DNA from: Reticulitermes speratus
Taxonomy: Eukaryota > Arthropoda > Insecta > Blattodea > Rhinotermitidae
Assembly: GCA_021186555.1 (NCBI GenBank)
Contig: JAJKFL010000011.1
Span: forward strand, 399,001 to 463,000
Reading direction: 5' to 3'
Length of the DNA: 64,000 bases
Made by a program: the position numbers and the translations under genes. How positions within the stretch are numbered: position 1 is the first letter of the stretch; each line of letters starts with the position of its first letter. The notes beneath the pieces are model-generated. The model did not search any database. It was not told the origin of the DNA and worked only from the letters and a program-made list of their open reading frames with translations. Of this stretch, positions 48,238 through 58,120 are shown one piece after another.

Positions 48238-49037
48238 CTACTGGGACAGATACAGTAAAGTACGTCTTAGGACAGAAAGACGGTTGGTTACTACTGGGAC
48301 AGGTACAGTACAGATACAGTAAAGTACGTCTTAGGACAGAAAGACGGTTGGTTACTACTGGGACAGGTACAGTACAGATACAGTAAAGTACGTCTTAGGA
48401 CAGAAAGACGGTTGGTTACTACTGGGACAGGTACAGTACAGATACAGTAAAGTACGTCTTAGGACAGAAAGACGGTTGGTTACTACTGGGACAGGTACAG
48501 TACAGATACAGTAAAGTACGTCTTAGGACAGAAAGACGGTTGGTTACTACTGGGACAGGTACAGTACAGATACAGTAAAGTACGTCTTAGGACAGAAAAA
48601 CGGTTGGTTACTACTGGGACAGGTACAGTACAGATACAGTAAAGTACGTCTTAGGACAGAAAGACGGTTGGTTACTACTGGGACACGTACAGTACAGATA
48701 CAGTAAAGTACGTCTTAGGACAGAAAGACGGTTGGTTACTACTGGGACAGGTACAGTACAGATACAGTAAAGTACGTCTTAGGACAGAAAGACGGTTGGT
48801 TACTACTGGGACAGGTACAGTACAGATACAGTAAAGTACGTCTTAGGACAGAAAGACGGTTGGTTACTACTGGGACAGATACAGTAAAGTACGTCTTAGG
48901 ACAGAAAGACGGTTGGTTACTACTGGGACAGGTACAGTACAGATACAGTAAAGTACGTCTTAGGACAGAAAGACGGTTGGTTACTACTGGGACAGATACA
49001 GTAAAGTACGTCTTAGGACAGAAAGACGGTTGGTTAC
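48238..49037. repeat. 64-bp minisatellite with short-unit variants
   Basis: About 13 units. The standard 64-bp unit runs from TTGGTTACTACTGGGACAGG through GTACAGTACAGATACAG to GTACGTCTTAGGACAGAAAG. Units at about 48240, 48870 and 48985 lack GTACAGTACAG and are 51 bp long. This shows deletion of one of the internal GTACAG direct repeats. Confidence 0.95.
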
Positions 49038-52000
49038 TCTGGTTCGATACAGCATTACAGGATTTATGGACCCTATCCATCGCCTCTTATACAAGGAAGA
49101 ACGCATTTTGAGAACTGCAGAGACAGATGTAACAGCACTCGTACTAATGTGGTACAATGTTCAGCTGACACTCGCACAATGCAAGACCTATGGACACTAA
49201 GTATTTCCGCTTAGAAGTTTCCTCCAGATATCAGACTGAATAAAGTGCTTGATAGTTCACGGTACTTACTCAGATCGTGACTATTACTGAGTGCGCGCTC
49301 GCATACAAATCCTAGCAATATCCCTGAACTAGAATCACAGTACCTATCATGCTCGATAGCAAGCCTGTTGTAGATATATGGAGACAAATACAAACTACCT
49401 GGAACATTAGATTTCCACTTTTGGGAAACAGAATTTAAATAATGCGAAGTCTTTTTTCATTTTCATAACTTGTGCTTGGGTTGAAAGTGTAATAGGAAAT
49501 GCGCAGACTTGTGATGCGAAAGCTCGGAAGCTTGTAGAAATGCACGTAGCGTTCTTGTTATTAAATGGGGACGGACGGACGGACAGACAGCGACTTAATT
49601 TGGGATCCGCAGGGATGTAAGCGCCTCTGAATGTTAGTGTGAACTTCCGTAGACAACACTCTATATGCACAGGCAGTTTCCGGATTACGTCACACACGAC
49701 ATACGTAAACTCGGACTTATCTAAAAAAAATTCTGAGCTACCGAAAATGTGTGTATTGAGTAGCCCACTTGTAATATTTATAATGCTGTATGAAAAACTG
49801 ATAGAAGTAACATTTTAAATATGTACACTGACATTGTAATGACGTATACATAACCGAGGATGTGTGATATGTTACTGGTGGTTGGCTCAATTCCAACTTA
49901 CGTAAATTTTGGGTTACGTAAAAGTTTCCGGAACGGAACCCTACGTAGGTCGGAAATTGCCAGTAACCCTTTAAGTAGGATAGTTCTGGAGACGCTAATA
50001 GTAAACATGTTGGACAAAAGATTCCCCACTTTTCAGTGAAGCAGAAGTCTTATTACTGTGTTCATAAAAGGCCATTTATTGGATCCTTCCTCGGGTCAAA
50101 ATAACCCAATCATTATCCTTCCACGCTCTACTGCTTGAAGATTTATTTTCGTATCATTCTGCTATAAGAACCTGCTTCTCCGTTCATCTAACAAAACACA
50201 ACACCATAAAATTAAATGTGCTCTACAGCGCTTAGCGTGCTAATATGTGTGTATTAGCAGAGTTCGATCGCAGTCTTATGGCACTGTGAAAAGAACTGGT
50301 TTCAGTCGCTCTACTTGGACTCCTCCTCGGGAGGTACTGTAGAGGTATCAGGATAGTTGGTTACAAGCAATTATAAAGACAGATCTTTTTTGTTGCCCGC
50401 TATTAACAGAAAAAAACATTGTTCTTTATACAATATTCGTATTATACTACTGCACTATCTACGATTTGAAACTATAAAGTTATCCGTAGTTAAGGGTGTG
50501 AAAAAGCAAACAACGCATAGCAGTGCGCGTCAGGAGCGCCGTTAAATTGAATAAAAATAAGGATTATAGGGAAGAACACAAACCCAAACTTCTGGAAAGA
50601 GAAACTCATTTCAGGTATAGTTCCTCCGTCCCTCCACCAGTGCTGTGGCACACACTCGTCTCCTAAGCCAGGCTGACAGCAAGCTGCCTGCGCTCACAGG
50701 TGCCATATGATTGCGATCGGACTTTAAGCTTACGTTTGGAAGAAAGAAACAAAGAAAGAAATGCAGAAAGAAAGAAAGAAAGATAGAAGAGAGAAAGAAT
50801 AATACACAGAAAGGAGTAGTAATTAAGCCAGAAAAGGAAAAAATAGTGTAACTGATGTGCTTCACGTAATCACGACACAAATACATTTAGTTAATATGGC
50901 GCAGTAAAGGATCCAGCAGCCTTCTTATATTTCCCAGGTACTGCGGAATGTGACAGTTAACAATCATGTGACTGTATGTGCATCGGCTGTGGTCACAGTG
51001 ATGACTGCATTTTGGTTTTAGTACAAAAAACGACATTAGACGTTGACAAGGCAATGTCTAAGACGTTCAGGACTCAAAGCCAAAATTCAGTGTTTAAGCG
51101 TACGCCAATTACTACAAACGTCAGAGGCAGCGTCATGCACACATTATCGTCATAAAACATGGACAATTAGATTTTTAAATTGCTTCTATATGAAAACTCA
51201 CCATGAACCACACCACCAAGGCTCGAACCTAGGACATTCAAATTTGGAATTAGTGATAAATCTACTTGCATATGACATTTTATGTGTTTTTACATTTTGC
51301 TTTCTATAATTGTTTAAAGGGGAGTCTAAACATCTTAATATTGTTGGAAACATACTTTATTGTATTTTAATGCATTTTCGATAATCAAAGGTACCCATAT
51401 TTGAATTTTGAAAATTGTGTATTAAATTAGTTTTTCAATTTTTTACAGAGAAATTAAATATAAATTTATTTTGGACTCGTAGAGTAATAGAGATTTGTGT
51501 TTTGTGAAATATTTATTGCGCTAATTTTGAATTTTATTAAAATTCAGCGTGGTTAACTTAATTAGTACAATAAGCGAATTCCGTTTTTGTTTGTTCCCAC
51601 GGCTGTAACGAAAAATGTGTCTTGATTTGATATATCGCCTTTGTATATATTGTGAACTACTGTACACAGGCACAAAGTAGGTCAATACTGTTTATGTTAT
51701 GGATTGCATATATTAATGTTACTGATACAGTAATACTATCAGAGTCTAAATATACGGGCAATAGAAAATTATTTAAGTTGTGTATAGGAAGCCAATTGAG
51801 GGAAGTAACTGCTTCGTAACTTTATTAATTTCAAATAACATTAATAATTCTACTTAAAGATGGCCTTGCAGAGCCAGAAAACTGTAATAAATTGGTTTGT
51901 CTGAAACTTATTTGAGTATGTGCACTTACTTGGTTTTTAAAGAAATTATAATGTACATCAAGATGTGTGCTAAAATTTGGCCCTATCAGAACTGACACTG

Positions 52001-52261
52001 CCTGAAAATTCCTCTGCCTTTTCAGTGCTTTTGCTTGCAATATTACTGGATAAGACAAAACAAGGCTGCAAATGGCAGAGCACACAGACTTTACGTACGC
52101 ATTCCTCACTTTCAATCTGTCATACAGTGAATTTAATTTCATGTACTCTCATAAGAATCTCCCTGCGCCGATTTCAGTGCACAAAATAATCGTGTAGCAA
52201 TCACTTATACGTACAGTAGTTCTTACAAATCGGACAATATTTGTAGAATGTGGGACAGAAC
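49038..52261. other. Unassigned intronic stretch, 3.2 kb
   Basis: AT-rich, with short frames (at most 103 codons). A (GGAC)n run lies at 49567-49588, and a GAAAGAAA-type run at 50746-50800. AAGGCTCGAACCTAGGACATTC (51219) resembles an inverted box B, possibly a SINE scrap. No gene is supported. Confidence 0.5.
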
Positions 52262-52432
52262 TTTATTGACAGAACTTATTGACAGAACTTTACGACAGAA
52301 CTTTATTGACAGAACTTTACTGACAGAACTTTATTGACAGAACTTTATTGACAGAACTATATTGACAGAACTTTATTGACAGAAATTTACTGACAGAACT
52401 TTACTGACAGAACTTTATTGACACGCCTACGT
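52262..52432. repeat. Short imperfect tandem repeat, 14-bp unit
   Basis: About 12 copies of TTGACAGAACTTTA with TTG/CTG and TTA variants and a few shortened units. Confidence 0.9.
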
Positions 52433-53778
52433 AAAGAATGCTTTACACTTCGCCGATTTTCATGAAACGTAAAATCATTCTCTGAAGTTTTACGGGCATC
52501 GCGGCATCTGTTTTAACAAAATCGGAAGAAAAATGTAGCGTTTAAGTAAAGTATGTCTTAGATTGTACCGGTTTTAACGATACTCACATTGCTCAGTACT
52601 GTACATTTAGATCTACGCTGCACCTCACCCAAATCGTTCAGGAGATAAAGAAAATTAAGAAATTCGTTTACGCCCTTAAGGAGTGACTTTGACTAAACAG
52701 TTTTTCAGAAAGCTCAAATTTGCTGGATAATTTTCTGTAAAATCTCTTACGCCGCCGAATTTCATAAAAATCTGACAAATGGTTTAGCCACTGACAGCAG
52801 GTCACAGACGAACTGACGGACGGGCGTTGTGTCCACAAAAAGCCCTACTCTTTACGACGTTCTTGGCCAAGAAGGCTTAAGTAATAACCGACCTGTACTC
52901 AGTTTTCTTTGGTTTAATTCAACGCCAAATAAATTAGTATGTTTTATATTATGCGCGATCATATTTCGATGTATGTTTTGATGGTGCCAAGAGTAACCAT
53001 TGAAAGTGAGACTCTTAAACGTGTGTAAAGAGAATCTGACTTCATCAGACTTTTTTAAAGCGCCTACTTTTGATGTTATCCTAAAATGAACTGAAAAGTA
53101 AAGCAACTCTCCTTTGCGAAACGGGCAGAGAAACCAGAAGCAGGGCAGAGAAAGAATTTAAGAAAAAAGATATATTGAAAAGGCGAAGTCGATCATCTGA
53201 AAGCAAAATGGAAAGATATTCCAAACATTGAAAGAACTGTATGTAATATGTGTGAAACCAGAGAAGCGTTTAACAAATTGTAGGTAACGAGTGTGAATCC
53301 ACTGGGTAATAATTCGTTTTTTTCGGTAGCCATCAGCCAATATAAATTAATTTGCAAGGATACATGAAAAATAACACGAATCAAGACCAAGAGAATAATG
53401 TGCACATTTTGTGCGGGAGTTAATTAGGGAGATGTTAGAAATATCATTATGGGCAATCTAACTGAAGTTCGTATTACACACTGAATTTGCTTCTAATTAC
53501 AAGGATAAAAACTTTGTTAATAAAGAAGGAGGGTTTTACTTTGTCAAAAATACAAGAACAGCAAACCAGTATCATATTTAGCGTAAATAACTCACCTCAA
53601 TCCCCAGAATTTTCGACTGAAAAACTGAATATATTTGACTTTAAAAATATAAGAAAAAAGATCGTCAAAAATTGAAAAATACATTTACAGTGAAAATAAC
53701 AAGAAGGTTATGTGGATGTTATTATTATTATTATTATTATTAGTTTTTCACAGTATTACCACCGTGCATATTTTAATC
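52433..53778. other. Unassigned intronic stretch
   Basis: 52440-52860 has blocks typical of old interspersed repeats (CGCCGATTTTCATGAAACGT, CCGAATTTCATAAAAATC). An (ATT)n run lies at 53717-53742. No gene is supported. Confidence 0.45.
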
Positions 53779-54334
53779 AAATAATAAAACCAACGAATGC
53801 ACTATACTGACCACTTTTATTATGGCCTATTTCCCCTCACCCTACACGTGTTTCGGAACTTTAAAGTTCCATCCTCAGGGGTTTGTCGTGTGCTACCAAT
53901 TATTCACATATTAAAACAAATACACAATATGTACAATAGTCTGTTAAAGTCTTAAAACCATAGGTAAATGAATATTCAGAACCCTTTTAAAATTGTACGA
54001 TATGTACGGTAGTCTGGTAGAATCTTAAAATCTCACGTAAATGTATATTTAAAACCTGTTTTAAATATACATTTACGTGAGATTTTAAGATTCTACCAGA
54101 CTACCGTACATATCGTACAATTTTAAAAGGGTTCTGAATATTCATTTACCTATGGTTTTAAGACTTTAACAGACTATTGTACATATTGTGTATTTGTTTT
54201 AATATGTGAATAATTGGTAGCACACGACAAACCCCTGAGGATGGAACTTTAAAGTTCCGAAACACGTGTAGGGTGAGGGGAAATAGGCCATAATAAAAGT
54301 GGTCAATATAGTGCATTCGTTGGTTTTATTATTT
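53779..54334. repeat. 556-bp nearly perfect palindrome
   Basis: Two 277-bp arms (53779-54055 and 54058-54334) are reverse complements with about one mismatch (ACTGACC versus ATTGACC) and only CT between them. Each arm carries the block CCCCTGAGGATGGAACTTTA / AAGTTCCGAAACACGTG, which is the hairpin module of the dispersed family. It is either a head-to-head duplicated repeat or a fold-back element. A transcript of either strand would form a 277-bp hairpin. Confidence 0.95.
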
Positions 54335-54513
54335 TATTATTATTAGTGTTATATACAATTGTAGCATGTTTGTTATGTTCTAATTTGTTATCGTAAACGA
54401 AATATGCATTACTGAAATAACATTTCAATTACAGATAAAAGACCCAAAACAAAAGTTTGTACCTAGACGACACAAAACAAGTGTTCGGAGAAAAGTAAAA
54501 AATATTCATTTCT

Positions 54514-54589
54514 TATATATCTGCTAAAAAGACAACCGACAAATGCAATAATTAGTGCATTTGTCGGTTGGCTTTTCAACAGATATATA
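54514..54589. repeat. Imperfect hairpin, 34-bp arms
   Basis: TATATATCTGCTAAAAAGAC and the bases through AAATGCA (54514-54547) pair with 54556-54589, with a few mismatches, around the loop ATAATTAG. This may be a small fold-back element or MITE. Confidence 0.75.
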
Positions 54590-54777
54590 TTCAGACAATG
54601 CACGGTGAACAAAAAATCAAGTTAATTCATTTCCTAAATTCACAGTGCACAAATTCTGGGACAAGATGACTATTCAAGTACCACACATAGCGATATGAAT
54701 TACCTCCAAACACATACATAGGTCTGTGTTTCGACAAATCTACAGGTTTCAGTGTCCAAACATGCACTGTAGTCCTA

Positions 54778-55083
54778 AAAGGTAAAGCAATCCCATTACA
54801 GGCCTAGACAGGCCCTTAGGGTCCCAGGAGGTTGAGGCTCCCAGATTTCTAGACAATCGGCACATGAAGGTGGTAAGGTTGTCAGCCCTACGCACCGGCC
54901 GCCTTTACCCCCAGGAAAGATTCCTGGTACTCATTTCTGTTAGAGGCTGAGTCGACCCCAGGGCCATAGTGCGACCGAAACGATTATGTCACCGAAAAAT
55001 TCCAGTGACACCATCGGGAATCGAACCCGCGACGTTCCGGTTTGTAGCGCAGTGCCTCTACCAACTGCGCCACCGCGTGCCCC
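54778..55083 (-). mobile_element. tRNA-derived SINE, family 1, complete copy
   Basis: On the minus strand it starts GGGGCACGCGGTGGCGCAGT, with box A (TGGCGCAGTTGG) and box B (GGTTCGATTCC) correctly spaced. The body then runs CGCACTATGGCCCTGGGG, GCCGGTGCGTAGGGCTGAC and CCTGTAATGGGATTGC. It is flanked by a 14-bp duplication, GCACTGTAGTCCTA at 54764-54777 and GCATTGTAGTCCTA at 55084-55097, with one difference. The boxes could direct pol III transcription. This copy defines the family's length as about 306 bp. Confidence 0.92.
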
Positions 55084-55097
55084 GCATTGTAGTCCTA

Positions 55098-56269
55098 CTA
55101 AGGGAATCAAAATATGATTAACTACAGCTTTGTAGTGCTCTCGTCCAGGGACCACAGCCCAATGCAGCAGACGGACAACAAAGTGTGAATGGCGAACACA
55201 AACTGGACACAACTGGACTTATACACGTCTAAGTGGGCAGTGCACAGTTTAAGATAATTACAATGACTTATTCAACATACATGTGGAATAAAAGTCCAAA
55301 AATTAATCGCTAGTTCCGTTAACCAATAATGTAAATACATGCTTATCTTCCTACCCACACAAAGTTACCCAAAGAACGGACACAACAACTCGGTAATTCA
55401 AACCAATTGCACTTACTGTTTCAATGTTTCTTGTACAATAAACTTTACCAACACGAAAAGGATATTTTTTGGAATAATGGTAGTCAAATTTGAATTTCTT
55501 ATAACTTTTACCTTAGAATGCTACTTACTCAAGCAGATTTGGATTAAGCATAAGAGGCAGGCGTACCAACTACAGTCAGCATATTTCCTACAATACAGTA
55601 AACCTACAAAGCACAAAAGATTCTGTGTGAATTTTCATTTACGTCGGCATGAAAGTTAGGAATATCGAATTCATTTTGATCACAAAAAATAGTGACTTGC
55701 AGATTTTAAATAAACTAGAAACCCAGCGACTGTTTTTGACAATAAGTTAGTGCTTAGACCAAATGCTGATACATGTAGAGGCCAACGCGTCTCTGAGGAG
55801 ACACGTACTTCTTTCATAGATGCTGTTCTCGACATACGAGAACAACTTTGACGGTGACAGTGCAGGTAGGCACCCTGTCTCTACCTCTGCAACTATGAGA
55901 AAAAAATATACACGTCCTGTCTAACACATGAGTCTCTGTACCGCAGCTATCACTATCGGTGTTCAGTTTATACAACACTGAATTAAAATTTATGGAAATT
56001 TATAACCAGACAGAGCAAAACAGAAAAGAACAGTTTTAACTCTCACGCACAAGACACAACTGCACTTCAGCCCACTATGTTTTTAAGTGGGATATATAAC
56101 TTACTGCTTATAAAGTTTTCATTGTCTGCCTTTATCCTGCACCGCCATTGTCAAGGTCAAAATAATTCTCCTTAGTCGATAGCAGTATTAATATTACAGT
56201 TATCGGACAGGCAGATCAGCTAAAACACGCGACATAAATTAAGAGCAATATGCAGGGGTAACTGCCTAC
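55098..56269. other. First part of the large intron
   Basis: AT-rich, with no gene or repeat array seen. In minus-strand order it begins directly after the donor GTAGGC at 56269. Confidence 0.55.
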
Positions 56270-56968
56270 CTGTAAGGTGACGTTGTGAGAAAGACAGGTG
56301 GAGGTGGCGCTGGGCATGAACCCCCGGTGCACGGGGCGGAATTACAGGCGCACTGGTGGTGATGGTGCAGTCCCACGGATCTGACACTCTCCCTCGACAC
56401 CGATCTAGCTAGAGGCTGCAGCATCAGAGTCGAGTGCGAGTCTCGTCTCTCGCCGCATCGACACCTCGAGTGGGCGTGAGGCAGCAGGTGGTAACCTGCC
56501 GACGCTGTTCGTAGCCGACAGGTGCCTGTCATGGTGGATGTAGACGTCAGTCCATGGTGGCTCCCTGCTGGTGAAGTGACCCCGACAGAAGAGTCCCCCT
56601 GCAGACGGCAGTGCAGCTCAATATCGGGCACTGACCTCGCAGCTCCCGTGCTCTCCTCCATGAGATAAACCCCTGTGCCACTCTCCTGGCTGCCTCCCCC
56701 GTGACCGGGAGAGGACAGCAACAGGGTCGTGCATTCTTGGCGTATCAAGACAGGCTTGCTAGTTGCTGGGGTGATACTGGGTACGATGGTAACAACGGGT
56801 TCCTGCGCCAGTAGACTTGTAGTTTCGTCCCCACTGCCGTAGCCAGAGTTGTTCGCTGAGGCGTCAGTCTGCTGTGGAGGAGGAGTAGATGCACCGGATG
56901 TGGTGCTGCCACCTGTCGTGTTCATGGCGACACGTGTAGATTCACTGTCAGGTCATCACTCAAAATGC
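56270..56968 (-). CDS. 5' coding exon of an unrecognised gene (start codon exon)
   Basis: On the minus strand a strong acceptor (TCCTCTTTTTCGCAG) precedes 43 nt of 5' UTR and the ATG at 56925-56923 (context CGCCATGA). The frame is open for 218 codons plus two bases up to the donor CAG|GTAGGC. The apparent stop codon just beyond is intronic. The protein begins MNTTGGSTTSGASTPPPQQ and is rich in Ser, Thr, Gly, Pro and His. It has NNSGYGSGDETTSLLAQE near residues 26-43, an ECTTLLLSS segment, GVYLMEE, a SVSRESVRS stretch and a LHHHHQCACN cluster. It has no signal peptide or membrane helix and is probably a disordered cytoplasmic N-terminus. The TTLLL...VYLMEE spacing faintly recalls TMCC-type proteins, too weakly to name it. 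It joins in phase to the exon at 17748-17547. Its GC content is clearly above its surroundings. Confidence 0.85.
56948..56956 (-). promoter_or_regulatory. Minimal upstream ORF in the 5' UTR
   Basis: ATGACCTGA lies 22 nt upstream of the main start codon in the same exon. It is an upstream start followed by one codon and a stop. Such minimal upstream frames can lower or modulate main-ORF translation in eukaryotes. Whether this one is used is not known. Confidence 0.5.
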
Positions 56969-57309
56969 CTGCGAAAAAGAGGACACTGTATCAGAAAATA
57001 TTCTGTCCACTTCGCCGTCATGTTGCTACGGCAACTGCTTAGTGCGAGAAGTGTAAAAGAAATTATTATGTAAACAGGCGAGTGCTTTGATGCTTGTTTG
57101 GTGGAAATTCTGCCCAAGGAATCCAAATAAATAAATCTGTTTAAAATAACAGGAAACTATGGCGAAGAAAAAAATACAAAAGCAACACAATAGTACAAAA
57201 ATATGGGTTTCAATTACCGACGATGTACCATGGTGTACCTCAAAGCGCCATTTTTTATGTTTAAAATTCTTAAACTAACTTTCAAATTTTATGTAGCGTC
57301 GAATAAGAT
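56969..57309. other. Upstream intron sequence
   Basis: In minus-strand order this precedes the acceptor at 56969-56970. The pyrimidine tract and a CTGATAC branch-like motif are visible close to it. A non-coding first exon must lie farther up or outside the window. Confidence 0.5.
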
Positions 57310-57826
57310 AACAAGACAGGTAATGTACGTATAAACGTAATATTAAGGCGCGTTCGCGTAACCACTGTTGCCGTGGAAAAGCAATAAATATTACATATTA
57401 AAGTGTGTGTCTGTGGCCTTAGTTATCCATCACGCAAAGCGCATGCGCCGTATTATATTGTCATCTGAGGCCTGTCTGGCTCTACCATATTTTTTCAGAT
57501 TATCTCATAAATGACACGATTTTCGGAAAAAAGTTTTTGAGTACAAAATGTGTGTTCTGATTTTCTTTATAAATTTTTTGTGAAACATTTCTACTTCTAA
57601 GAAGAATTCAGCCAGATATTATCACAAATGTACAAACGTCTCAAGTACAGTACACGTTATTATTATCAGATTTTAATGAAACTTTAATTTTATCGCCAGA
57701 TTTTTTAAAATATTCAAATATCATATTTCATGAAAATCCGTGGGAGCCGAGTTGTTCCATGGGGATGGCTGGACAGAAATTACGAAATTAAGAGTAGCTT
57801 TTCGCAATTTTGCGAACGCGCCTAAA
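57310..57826. mobile_element. Dispersed element, copy B, with terminal inverted motif
   Basis: Homologous to 5806-6316 throughout, with many substitutions and small gaps. AGGCGCGTTCGC at 57346 has an exact inverted counterpart, GCGAACGCGCCT, at 57812-57823, better preserved than in copy A. It is about 478 bp between the motifs. A non-autonomous DNA transposon is likely, but no target duplication is clear and homology exceeds the left motif. Confidence 0.65.
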
Positions 57827-57939
57827 AATGAGATCAACGGTGCATTATAGGGGAAGGACTATAATGCGGCCGTAAGCCATCTGACAGCAGTAACGATATG
57901 CAACTGTATTCTGACCCCCAACTTTTAACGAAGGTTTTC

Positions 57940-58120
57940 AAAGACCCTCGGGGAAAAAAGCCCCCGGTACTCATTGAACGTGAGACTGGTGGGTCCCAGA
58001 GTCGTTCTGGACGTATTCTAAATGAGATAAATTTCTTGTCTCTGTCGGGATTCGAACCTGGAATCGTCCAGCCCGTAGCGTAGCCACTACACTGACTGAG
58101 CTACCCCGGCTCCCAATTAA
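57940..58120 (-). mobile_element. tRNA-derived SINE, family 3
   Basis: On the minus strand: TTGGGAGCCGGGGTAGCTCA (box A region TAGCTCAGTCAG), a pseudo-anticodon region with an enlarged loop, and box B (GGTTCGAATCC). The body follows (CAGAGACAAGAAATTTATC, CCAGAACGACTCTGGGACC, GTACCGGGGGC). The tRNA part does not fold into a regular cloverleaf by eye and has a SINE body attached, so it is not a functional tRNA gene. Confidence 0.8.

Larger units (their letters stand above)
17749..56269 (-). other. Apparent 38.5-kb phase-2 intron
   Basis: This interval lies between the GTAGGC donor of the upstream exon and the TTCGTAG acceptor of the downstream exon. It is filled with tandem arrays, SINEs, LINE fragments, a young LTR element and a large palindrome. 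A small skipped or intervening exon of symmetrical phase (2-2) cannot be excluded by eye. Most of the repeat content of the window is thus transcribed intron sequence if the gene model is right. Confidence 0.75.

Noticed and set aside
54940..55212. 90-codon minus-strand frame as a membrane protein
   Set aside because: Most of it is SINE family 1 sequence. The rest has no coding features.
57940..58120. tRNA gene at the GGTAGCTCAG segment
   Set aside because: Anticodon arm is enlarged and irregular, and a SINE body is attached to the 3' side.
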